A DNA stretch of 5,776 nucleotides, taken from assembly GCA_900550025.1 (NCBI GenBank), contig URQP01000126.1:1-5776 (forward strand), given 5' to 3'. The notes below the pieces were generated by a model, which had not been told where the DNA came from, made no database searches, and was given only the letters and a program-made list of their open reading frames with translations. How positions within the stretch are numbered: the stretch's first letter is position 1; each line of letters begins with the position of its first letter. Shown here piece by piece: positions 1 to 5,776 of the stretch. The stretch is from an uncultured Porphyromonadaceae bacterium (GTDB lineage Bacteria > Bacteroidota > Bacteroidia > Bacteroidales > Muribaculaceae). Made by a program: the position numbers and the translations under genes.

Positions 1-74
1 TATAGTGAAAGGTGAGCGTAAAGTTTCAAACTTGTTTGAAAAACTTTGCCGAACCGCAGCCTATATTATCCAAA
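1..74. repeat. Intergenic palindromic repeat, copy A (left edge may be cut by the window)
   Basis: This is the first of two tandem related units. It opens with TATAGTGAAA, which recurs at 75-84, and closes with a 23-base block (56-78, overlapping the next unit by four bases) that matches 148-170 at 20 of 23 positions. The centre is an imperfect palindrome: AAAGTT (20-25) and TCAAAC (26-31) pair with GTTTGA (34-39) and AACTTT (42-47), leaving a 2-base loop and a 2-base bulge. CTATATT (61-67) and AATATAG (73-79) form a further 7-bp hairpin across the junction with copy B. No coding potential is evident. I infer a multicopy Bacteroidales intergenic repeat, but copy number elsewhere cannot be seen here. 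Confidence 0.7.
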
Positions 75-102
75 TATAGTGAAAGTCGAGAGTAGAGACA
101 AA
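71..102 (-). promoter_or_regulatory. Predicted leftward Bacteroidota promoter inside the repeat
   Basis: Read on the minus strand, TTTG (102-99) is followed by a 20-base spacer and TATATTTG (78-71). This is an exact match to the Bacteroidota primary-sigma consensus TTTG-N19/20-TAnnTTTG. Transcription would start near 66-68 and run left, out of the window and away from susC. It could serve a divergent gene beyond the left edge. The -33 element lies within the hairpin arm of copy B. The prediction rests on sequence match alone. Confidence 0.5.
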
Positions 103-170
103 TGAAAACGGAGTTTTCAGAGTTTTCAGATTTGCCTCTGCCGAGGTGCATCCTGTATTATGCAAATATA
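75..170. repeat. Intergenic palindromic repeat, copy B
   Basis: This second unit shares its flanks with copy A, but its central arms differ in sequence while still folding. AGAG (94-97) pairs with CTCT (136-139), CAAAT (99-103) with ATTTG (130-134), and GAAAAC (104-109) with GTTTTC (122-127), with one A/C mismatch and a 2-base bulge. The arms therefore differ between copies while pairing is kept, which suggests selection on structure. The loop side contains a perfect 9-bp tandem duplication of AGTTTTCAG (112-120 and 121-129), probably a slippage product. The right end (148-170) carries the minus-strand TATATTTG box described separately. Confidence 0.7.
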
Positions 171-192
171 CTGATTTTTTTGAGAGGAGCAA
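163..192 (-). promoter_or_regulatory. Second predicted leftward promoter at the end of repeat copy B
   Basis: On the minus strand, TTG (192-190) is followed by a 19-base spacer and TATATTTG (170-163). The -7 box matches the consensus fully, and the -33 element has three of the four bases. The box occupies the same place in copy B as the 71-78 box does at the end of copy A, so it belongs to the repeat. The -33 element lies outside the repeat. Initiation would be near 158-160, reading left through copy B. Confidence 0.4.
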
Positions 193-301
193 CCATTTGA
201 TATTGGAAACCGGGATTTTGTGTTGTAGAACATAGTTTTTGGGAAATGTTTCGCATCGTAAACACAGCTTTTGTGAATTTTCTGTAAAAATATCGGTAAA
301 A
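171..301. other. Intergenic stretch with no recognised feature
   Basis: This A/T-rich segment lies between the repeats and the susC promoter. It contains a 7-base T run (175-181) and a few 4-bp inverted repeats that are not distinctive. I see no gene, RNA, or clear operator. A binding site for a dedicated PUL regulator such as a hybrid two-component system would be expected in this position, but nothing in the sequence identifies one. Confidence 0.5.
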
Positions 302-304
302 TTG

Positions 305-335
305 TTGCACGGTTCGATGTTTGGGTGTAACTTTA
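305..335 (+). promoter_or_regulatory. Predicted promoter of the susC-susD operon
   Basis: TTG (305-307), a 20-base spacer and TAACTTTA (328-335) match the Bacteroidota pattern TTTG-N19/20-TAnnTTTG, except for the last base of the -7 box and the first base of the -33 box. The predicted start is near 339-341, giving a leader of about 46 bases. This placement rules out the in-frame TTG at 321 as a translation start, because it lies upstream of the -7 box. A weaker alternative is TTTG (320-323), 19 bases, TAAATCTT (343-350). Confidence 0.55.
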
Positions 336-339
336 CGTA

Positions 340-356
340 GTTTAAATCTTTTAAAC
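340..356. promoter_or_regulatory. Perfect palindrome at the expected susC transcription start
   Basis: GTTTAAA (340-346), a TCT spacer and TTTAAAC (350-356) form a perfect 7+7 inverted repeat just downstream of the -7 box. In DNA it could be an operator covering the start site. In RNA it would be a weak A/U hairpin at the very 5' end of the transcript. The sequence cannot tell these apart, and chance is not excluded in such A/T-rich DNA. Confidence 0.4.
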
Positions 357-386
357 CAAGCTAACATTAACCAAAACTTAATCAGT

Positions 387-3300
387 ATGTGTAAATTACC
401 TGAACGAAAAAGAATTTCCAACCGAGGGCTGGCTGTAGCCGCAATGGCTGCGCTGTGCCTCTCCGGAAATTGGGGGGGGGTAGAAGTTAAGGCTGCTCCC
501 GCTCCGCAGGTTGTGGCAGCCCAGAAGGCCACTATGACCATTTCCGGAACGGTGAAGGATGAAAACGGCGCGCCGTTGGTGGGTGCCAATGTGATGGAGC
601 GAAGCACTACGCGTGGTATTGTTACCGATATTGACGGTAAGTTCACCCTCAAAGTCGCTCCCGGTTCTACAATCATTTTCTCTTATCTCGGCTATTCCAC
701 GGTAGAGCAGAAAGCGGCCTCCAACATGGACATTGTCCTGAAGGAGGACAACGCCTTGCTCGACGAGCTTGTGGTCGTGGGCTACGGCCAGCAGAAAAGG
801 GCCAACCTTACGGGTGCCGTTTCGACGGTAAATGTCGATAAGGACTTGGTGGCAAAGCCGCAGATGGACGTGGCTAAATCATTGCAGGGTATCGTGCCGG
901 GTCTTTCGGTAATCAACACCCAAGGAGGTATCGACGCGCAGCCTACGTTGACAATCCGCGGTGTCGGTACGTTGAGTAACAATGAGACCAGTTCGCCGTA
1001 TATCATCGTCGACGGTATCCCTACTGAGAATTTGACTCTTATTAATCCGAATGACATCGAATCGGTGTCGGTGTTGAAAGATGCGGCCTCGACTTCCATT
1101 TACGGTTCGCGCGCTGCTTTCGGTGTGATTCTCATCACTACAAAGGGCGGTGCTAAAGACAAGGTTTCTGTCAACTACACCAACAACTTCTCGTGGGGTA
1201 CTCCTTCAATCCTTCCGGATTATGCGGATGTGCCGAGCCAGTTGGAGGCTATGATGGAGGTTAACCGCAATGCAGGTACTTCCAACCCGGAATTGTTCGG
1301 TATGTATTTCAACCAGCCAATTTCCGCTCCGGGCACCGACCTCAACGGCAAGACTATGATTGACCTTGCTAAATTGTGGCAACAGCAGCACGGCTATAAG
1401 AAGGACGATCAGTACCGCAACCTGCGGCCGTACCAGAGTCTCAGTGATGTGGGCGACTACTATCTTGACCCGGCAACAGGAAAGGCATTGTTCTATGCCG
1501 ACTGGGATGTGGTAGGCATCAACTACCGTGACTGGACTCCTTCGCAGAGTCACAATATCAATGTCAACGGTACGAGCGGACGCACTTCCTACTACCTGTC
1601 GTTCGGTTACGACAAGAAAGAGGGCGTGCTTGCAGCAAATCCCGATGAATTGCACCGTTACAATGTTACGGCAAACATCCAGTCGAACGTGACCGACTGG
1701 TTACAGGTAGGTGCGCGCTTCCAGTATACAGACCGTACCTATACCAAACCAAACCCGACAGAAACGCCTTATCAGTATATGTGGCGTTGGGGAAGTTTCT
1801 TCTATCCTTACGGTATGATTGACGGTGTCGACCTCCGTAGTCCGTATGCATTGCTCAAAGCTGCGGCTGACGATGAAACCCATACTAAATTTACCCGTAT
1901 GACCGGTTACCTGAAGGCAAATATCATTGACGGTTTGACATTAAATGCGGATTATACTTATACCAACCGTAACGTGTTTGTCGACGAGGTTAGAAGCCCG
2001 GTATTCGGTTATAACACATGGGGTACTGTAGATGCTCCGAGCATGTACAGCAGTTCCTCATACGTATATCAGGATTCCCGTTACAACAACCGCTGGGCGT
2101 TGAATGTCTATGCCAACTATGAATTTAATTTCGGCAAGCATAACTTTAATGTGATGGCCGGTGGTAATGCCGAGGGAGGCACGTACCGCATGCATTATTC
2201 ACAACGCCGCGACCTTACCAACGTCAATCTTCCGGAGCTTAACCTTGCTTCCGGCGAGCAGCTTGTTGGCAGCGAGCATTCGCATTGGGGCACGGCCGGC
2301 TATTTCGCACGTATCAACTACAACTGGAACGAAATCTGGCTGTTGGAGCTGAACGGACGTATAGACGGTTCTTCTTCATTCCCGGCCAATGACCGTTGGG
2401 CTTTCTTCCCGTCGGGTTCGGTAGGCTACCGCTTCAGTCAGGAGAAATATTTCGAGCCTCTCCGCGACATCATCAGCAATGGTAAGCTGCGCGCTTCGTT
2501 CGGCGAAATCGGTAATGAGGCGGTTGGTAACAATATGTATATCCAGACTATAGGCAATCCGAGCAATTCTTATTGGCTTGACGCCAAGGGCAGCCGCCTG
2601 ACAATGTACGATTTGCCTAAGATGGTTTCCGAGACATTGACATGGGAGCGCATCCAGACTGCCGACATCGGTTTGGACCTCGGTTTCTTCAACAACTCTT
2701 TGAACGTTACGTTCGACTGGTACCAGCGCAAGACTTTGGACATGCTTGCCCCGGGTACTGTGCTTCCAGACGTTCTCGGTGCGGACGCTCCTTACGGGAA
2801 CAACGGTTCGCTCCGCACTCGCGGTTGGGAATTGTCGGCAAGCTGGAACAAGCAGTTCGGCGACTTCAATGTCTACGTGAGCGGTAACGTGAGCGACTTC
2901 AAGACGGTCGTTACCGAATGGAACAACCCGACAGGCATTCTCAGCGACTACTTCTCCGGCAAGGTTTACGGCGACATCTACGGTTTCGAGACTGACCGCC
3001 TGTTCACCGAAGACGATTTCACTTGGGACGCTCAAGGCAACCGCACTGGCTATGCTCCCGGTGTGGCAAATCAGGACGGCTTGGTAGGAAGCGGCAACTT
3101 CCAGTACAGCCCGGGCGACACCAAGTATAAGGATTTGAACAACGATGGGAAGATAGACGGTGGCAAAGGAACAACGAGCGATATGGGCGACCTGAAGGTT
3201 ATCGGTAACTCAACCCCGCGCTTCCAGTACGGCTTCCGTCTCGGCGGTTCTTGGAAAGGCATCGACATCGACATGTATTTCCAAGGCGTAGGCAAGTGGA

Positions 3301-3755
3301 GCCAATGGTCGACCGGCGCGTTCGTGATGCCGTTCTCCCGTGGTGCCGACGGTATCTACGAGAACCAGATGGATTACTGGACTCCTGACAATACCGACGC
3401 TTGGTGGCCGCGCCTGTATCCGGGCAACGGCGTAAGCGGTACGGTTTCGGGTGTTGCTACCGGTGCTTACAACTTCTATCCGCAATCGAAATATCTGATT
3501 GACCGCTCATATCTCCGTTTCAAGAACCTGACGGTTGGTTACACTCTCCCGCAGAACTTGACTAAGAAATGGTATATCGAGAAACTCCGCGTTTATTTCA
3601 CGGCCGAGAACCTTTGCGAGCTTATTAACAACAGTTTCGCGCCGGTTGACCCGGAAATCGACTCGAGTGAAGTATCTGGCAATGGCAACGGTACATGGGG
3701 ACGTATCACCCCGATGATGCGTACCATCTCGTGCGGTTTGCAATTGACGTTCTAA
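387..3755 (+). CDS. SusC/RagA-family TonB-dependent outer-membrane transporter
   Basis: The product is 1122 residues from the ATG at 387, a usual length for SusC proteins without an STN domain. A basic N-terminus and hydrophobic core (about residues 7-27) form a signal peptide with likely cleavage after Ala36 (VKA). A carboxypeptidase-regulatory-like beta-sandwich follows (about 51-119), then a TonB-box-like DELVVVGYG (126-134). The plug follows, with LQGIVPGLSV, TIRGVG and the SusC signature DIESVSVLKDAAS...IYGSRAA...ILITTKGG (223-255). The rest is a beta barrel with DLNNDGKID (916-924), a possible Ca-binding loop often seen in this family, and a C-terminal Phe typical of outer-membrane barrels. 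By family role it imports a ligand captured by the SusD partner encoded 24 bases downstream. The substrate is unknown: a glycan is most likely, a peptide (RagA type) is possible. With no STN domain, direct anti-sigma signalling is not expected. No Shine-Dalgarno precedes the ATG. The oddity is a G9 run in codons 29-32. Confidence 0.97.
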   Translation: MCKLPERKRISNRGLAVAAMAALCLSGNWGGVEVKAAPAPQVVAAQKATMTISGTVKDENGAPLVGANVMERSTTRGIVTDIDGKFTLKVAPGSTIIFSYLGYSTVEQKAASNMDIVLKEDNALLDELVVVGYGQQKRANLTGAVSTVNVDKDLVAKPQMDVAKSLQGIVPGLSVINTQGGIDAQPTLTIRGVGTLSNNETSSPYIIVDGIPTENLTLINPNDIESVSVLKDAASTSIYGSRAAFGVILITTKGGAKDKVSVNYTNNFSWGTPSILPDYADVPSQLEAMMEVNRNAGTSNPELFGMYFNQPISAPGTDLNGKTMIDLAKLWQQQHGYKKDDQYRNLRPYQSLSDVGDYYLDPATGKALFYADWDVVGINYRDWTPSQSHNINVNGTSGRTSYYLSFGYDKKEGVLAANPDELHRYNVTANIQSNVTDWLQVGARFQYTDRTYTKPNPTETPYQYMWRWGSFFYPYGMIDGVDLRSPYALLKAAADDETHTKFTRMTGYLKANIIDGLTLNADYTYTNRNVFVDEVRSPVFGYNTWGTVDAPSMYSSSSYVYQDSRYNNRWALNVYANYEFNFGKHNFNVMAGGNAEGGTYRMHYSQRRDLTNVNLPELNLASGEQLVGSEHSHWGTAGYFARINYNWNEIWLLELNGRIDGSSSFPANDRWAFFPSGSVGYRFSQEKYFEPLRDIISNGKLRASFGEIGNEAVGNNMYIQTIGNPSNSYWLDAKGSRLTMYDLPKMVSETLTWERIQTADIGLDLGFFNNSLNVTFDWYQRKTLDMLAPGTVLPDVLGADAPYGNNGSLRTRGWELSASWNKQFGDFNVYVSGNVSDFKTVVTEWNNPTGILSDYFSGKVYGDIYGFETDRLFTEDDFTWDAQGNRTGYAPGVANQDGLVGSGNFQYSPGDTKYKDLNNDGKIDGGKGTTSDMGDLKVIGNSTPRFQYGFRLGGSWKGIDIDMYFQGVGKWSQWSTGAFVMPFSRGADGIYENQMDYWTPDNTDAWWPRLYPGNGVSGTVSGVATGAYNFYPQSKYLIDRSYLRFKNLTVGYTLPQNLTKKWYIEKLRVYFTAENLCELINNSFAPVDPEIDSSEVSGNGNGTWGRITPMMRTISCGLQLTF
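472..480 (+). repeat. Poly-G tract (G9) in the susC signal-peptide region
   Basis: Nine consecutive Gs encode part of Trp29-Gly30-Gly31-Val32, between the hydrophobic core and the predicted cleavage site of the signal peptide. The observed length keeps the frame open. With eight Gs the next codon is TAG (481-483). With ten, the frame meets TAA (488-490) four codons after the GGG codons. Every length that is not a multiple of three away from nine is therefore OFF. The next in-frame ATG (534) would give a product without a signal peptide. The tract is directly visible; slippage is inference. Confidence 0.85.
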
Positions 3756-3779
3756 CCTAACATTTAAGACAATAGAATT

Positions 3780-5495
3780 ATGAAAAAAATATCATTAATA
3801 TTCGGAGCGTTGCTCTTAGGGGCATTTACGTTCTCAAGCTGTACCGATATGCTTGAAAAGGAGCCGCTCGATGAATTTACGAACAATCCCGACTTTTGGA
3901 ACAACGAGTCGTCGATTGAAGGATATGCTGCCACGTTCTATAACCAGTTCACAGGCTACGGGACAAGCGGCAACGGCGATTTTTATTTTCCGTCGCCGAG
4001 CGACAATCAGGCCGGCGCAACTTTCCAAAACTGGAAGTATGTCAATATTCCGGCTGCCAATTCAAGCTGGTCCGCCACTTACACGGAAATACGCCGCAGC
4101 AATGTGATGATACAGTCTATCGAAAGCTATGCCACATCGCTCGACGATGCCACCAAGAACCATTGGCTCGGCGTGGCACGTCTGATGCGCGCCTACCAGT
4201 ATTGGGACTTGGTGCGCAAGTTCGGCGACTGCGTTTGGGTTGACAAGCCTTTGGATGTCAACAGCCCGGAACTTTATGTTGCCCGCAACGACCGCGACGA
4301 GGTGATGGACAAAGTGCTTGAAGACCTCGATTTCGCTGTTAAGAATATTAACGAGTCATCGTCGAAGACCACTTGGTCGCGCGCCATGGCTCAGGCAATG
4401 AAGGCCCGCATCTGCTTGTGGGAAGGGACTTTCCGCAAGTACCGCAACGAGCAGGAAAACGGTAAGGCTCCTGACGCTGCCGGCGCCACACGCTTCCTCG
4501 AGGCTTGCGTGGAGGCTTGCGAGGCCATAATGCCGGGTTTCTCGCTTTGCACTAATTATCAATCGCTTTACAATTCAATTGATTTGAGCGCAAATCCGGA
4601 AATAATCTTCTGCAAGGCTTATCAGAAGGACGTAATGGGACACTCCACGATCAACTACCTCTGCACGTCTACGGAGCAGAACGGTATGTCGAAGGATGCG
4701 TTCGACTCTTATCTGAAGCTCGACGGCACGCTCCCGGTTGACGGTGTTGACGATGTTGCGAAATTGGAATTGTCGGCCAACGACGGTCAGATGCACCTCA
4801 ATATCAAGGATATTCTCGACAACCGCGACAAGCGTCTCGCTATGCAGATTGATACTGTGCTTTGCTACGGTAACCGCGGCTGGATGCGCCTGCCGGGCGG
4901 TATGGCAATGACTTCTTCTACCGGTTATTCTATCTGCAAGTTCGACAACTTGGATATGGAGAAAGATTACCGCGAGAACAACAGCAAAAACTACACTTGG
5001 GCTCCGTTGTTCTGGCTGGCAGAGGTCTATCTGAACTTTGCCGAGGCTAAGGCAGAGCTTGGAACTATCACGAACGACGACCTTAACAATTCCATCAACT
5101 TGCTGAAAGACCGTGCCGGTCTGCCGCATATCACGACAACCCCGGCCGACCTTGGCGACAACGATATGGGAGTTAGTCCGTTGATTTGGGAAATCCGCCG
5201 CGAGCGCCGCTGCGAACTGATGTTCGACAACGATTTCCGCTACTGGGACCTTATCCGTTGGCATCAGCTTGACAAACTCGACACCACTAAGAATCCGGAA
5301 ATCGTTCAAGGAGCAAACGTCACTAACGATGCAAATATCTCGGAATGCGGACGTGATGTAGTGGCAGGAAATTATCTTGACGCTTCTAACGGTATGAGCC
5401 GCACATACGAGTATAAGCATTATTTGTTCCCGATACCGAGCGGACAGATTACGTTGAATCCGGATCTCGGTCAGAATCCGGGCTGGACAGAGTAG
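3780..5495 (+). CDS. SusD/RagB-family surface nutrient-binding lipoprotein
   Basis: The product is 571 residues, normal for SusD proteins. The N-terminus MKKISLIFGALLLGAF ends in a lipobox TFSSC, so the mature lipoprotein should begin at Cys21. The next residues (TDMLEKEPLDEF) fit the usual SusD start, and the acidic stretch is compatible with a Bacteroidota surface-export signal. Family hallmarks include an N-terminal helical TPR-like region with RLMRAYQYWDLVRKFGD, VYLNFAEAKAELG (AEAKAE at 421-426), IRRERRCELMFDNDFRYWDLIRW (472-494, written here as two joined motifs IRRERRCEL and RYWDLIRW), and a C-terminal FPIP...LNPDLGQNPG. It acts as the extracellular lid on the SusC-like barrel encoded 24 bases upstream and gives part of the ligand specificity. 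The ligand cannot be inferred. It is almost certainly co-transcribed with susC, and OFF-state susC frames could reduce its expression through polarity. No Shine-Dalgarno is present. The start is fixed by the signal peptide. Confidence 0.97.
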   Translation: MKKISLIFGALLLGAFTFSSCTDMLEKEPLDEFTNNPDFWNNESSIEGYAATFYNQFTGYGTSGNGDFYFPSPSDNQAGATFQNWKYVNIPAANSSWSATYTEIRRSNVMIQSIESYATSLDDATKNHWLGVARLMRAYQYWDLVRKFGDCVWVDKPLDVNSPELYVARNDRDEVMDKVLEDLDFAVKNINESSSKTTWSRAMAQAMKARICLWEGTFRKYRNEQENGKAPDAAGATRFLEACVEACEAIMPGFSLCTNYQSLYNSIDLSANPEIIFCKAYQKDVMGHSTINYLCTSTEQNGMSKDAFDSYLKLDGTLPVDGVDDVAKLELSANDGQMHLNIKDILDNRDKRLAMQIDTVLCYGNRGWMRLPGGMAMTSSTGYSICKFDNLDMEKDYRENNSKNYTWAPLFWLAEVYLNFAEAKAELGTITNDDLNNSINLLKDRAGLPHITTTPADLGDNDMGVSPLIWEIRRERRCELMFDNDFRYWDLIRWHQLDKLDTTKNPEIVQGANVTNDANISECGRDVVAGNYLDASNGMSRTYEYKHYLFPIPSGQITLNPDLGQNPGWTE

Positions 5496-5499
5496 GTGA

Positions 5500-5608
5500 T
5501 AGAAACTTGAAAGCCGCGCTTCGGAGGCATCGTCCATATACTACAGATGGTATGAAAAACGTGATGATGTGGTGTTTGTTCATTAAGCGTTAGTTTCTAC
5601 AGCGCGGC
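5500..5608 (+). other. susD 3' untranslated region with two crossing complementary pairs
   Basis: TAGAAACT (5500-5507) is complementary to AGTTTCTA (5592-5599), and GCCGCGCT (5513-5520) to AGCGCGGC (5601-5608). Both pairs are perfect 8-mers, and their order (1, 2, 1', 2') crosses as in a pseudoknot. The right-hand arms are one base apart. The short links (5 bases and 1 base) make simultaneous formation sterically difficult, so mutually exclusive stems are a fair alternative. GGAGGCATC occurs at 5523-5531 and again in the terminator stem (5620-5628). I recognise no known RNA family, and the role is unknown. Confidence 0.4.
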
Positions 5609-5614
5609 ACACAC

Positions 5615-5645
5615 AGCAGGGAGGCATCCACCTCCCCGCTTTTTT
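5615..5645 (+). terminator. Intrinsic terminator of the susC-susD operon
   Basis: AGC-A-GGGAGG (5615-5624) pairs with CCTCCC-C-GCT (5631-5640) around the loop CATCCA, with a single A/C mismatch. A run of six Ts follows (5640-5645, the first shared with the stem). It lies 119 bases after the susD stop, with no gene between. This suggests the operon contains only the two genes. Confidence 0.75.
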
Positions 5646-5713
5646 ATGTTGTCGGTAAAAATAAATATTGCTGTCCGAAAAATGAGGGCATTCGGTTTAT
5701 GGGGTGTAATGTG

Positions 5714-5773
5714 CTGTCGCCGAAGAAGCCAGCCCCATGGGGGCTGTTGCCGAGTAACCTGCCGCCTTGGCGG
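5714..5773. repeat. Two tandem 30-bp hairpin-forming repeat units
   Basis: Units 5714-5743 and 5744-5773 have the same length and match at 20 of 30 positions, sharing CTGTyGCCGA at the start and GG at the end. CAGCCCC (5730-5736) and GGGGCTG (5740-5746) form a perfect 7-bp stem with a 3-base loop. CCGCC (5762-5766) and GGCGG (5769-5773) form a second stem. The loop sides differ in sequence but both fold. All three forward frames are open through the GC-rich repeat, so short open frames here mean little. The array may continue past the right edge. Confidence 0.6.
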
Positions 5774-5776
5774 TGG

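Noticed and set aside
1..170. CRISPR array
   Set aside because: Only two degenerate units of unequal length are present, the spacer-like centres are self-complementary, and no cas gene is seen.
321..386. In-frame TTG start that would add 22 residues to the SusC-like protein
   Set aside because: It lies upstream of the predicted -7 box, the added residues do not look like a signal peptide, and the ATG at 387 is followed by a good basic and hydrophobic signal sequence.
1..386. Invertible promoter (DNA inversion switch) upstream of susC
   Set aside because: No pair of matching inverted repeats flanks the susC promoter, and no recombinase gene is in view. The left-hand repeats are direct repeats of each other.
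158..676. Minus-strand open frame across the susC promoter and 5' end
   Set aside because: It overlaps the well-supported susC start and promoter antisense, shows no recognisable domain, and begins inside the intergenic repeat.
4575..5537. Long minus-strand open frame (320 codons) opposite susD
   Set aside because: It is the antisense shadow of a clear SusD gene with a full set of family motifs, and it has no recognisable domain of its own.
5552..5593. A 13-codon open frame (MKNVMMWCLFIKR) between the crossing complementary arms, possibly a leader peptide
   Set aside because: It is too short to support alone, lies downstream of susD with a terminator next, and no regulated gene is visible after it. 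Its stop codon does overlap the arm at 5592-5599.
5646..5776. Open frames running off the right edge, from ATG 5646 and ATG 5699
   Set aside because: The first begins directly after the terminator T run, and both run through the GC-rich 30-bp repeat. Compositions are Cys/Arg-rich or Pro/Trp-rich and look like translated repeat, not protein.

Overview
The window is a stretch of a Bacteroidota chromosome, most likely from a gut-type member of the order Bacteroidales. Four things point there: an adjacent SusC/SusD pair, promoter boxes of the Bacteroidota form (TTTG or TTG, about 20 bases, then TAnnTTTG), no Shine-Dalgarno sequence before either start, and A/T-rich leaders. Genus cannot be assigned from this sequence.

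Layout. Positions 1-170 hold two degenerate tandem copies of a palindromic intergenic repeat. Each copy ends in a minus-strand TATATTTG box with a plausible -33 element, so the repeats may carry leftward promoters. Positions 171-301 contain nothing I can name. Positions 305-356 hold the likely susC promoter, followed by a perfect 7+7 palindrome at the expected transcription start. A susC-like TonB-dependent transporter gene (387-3755) is followed after 24 bases by a susD-like lipoprotein gene (3780-5495). After susD there is a 119-base non-coding stretch with two crossing 8-bp complementary pairs, then an intrinsic terminator (5615-5645). The window ends in a second, unrelated 30-bp tandem repeat of hairpin-forming units (5714-5773), which may continue beyond the edge.

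How the genes work together. By family knowledge, the SusD-like lipoprotein sits on the cell surface as a lid over the SusC-like barrel. The pair binds a nutrient ligand, usually a glycan oligosaccharide and sometimes a peptide, and imports it into the periplasm using TonB energy. No glycoside hydrolase, protease, sensor or sigma/anti-sigma gene is in view, so the substrate cannot be inferred. The transporter has no STN domain, so the classic STN/anti-sigma signalling route is not expected.

The most striking observation is an uninterrupted run of nine G residues (472-480) inside the signal-peptide coding region of susC. With nine Gs the gene is open. Loss or gain of one G brings a stop codon at once or within four codons. 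This is the architecture of an ON/OFF phase-variable contingency locus in a surface nutrient receptor.
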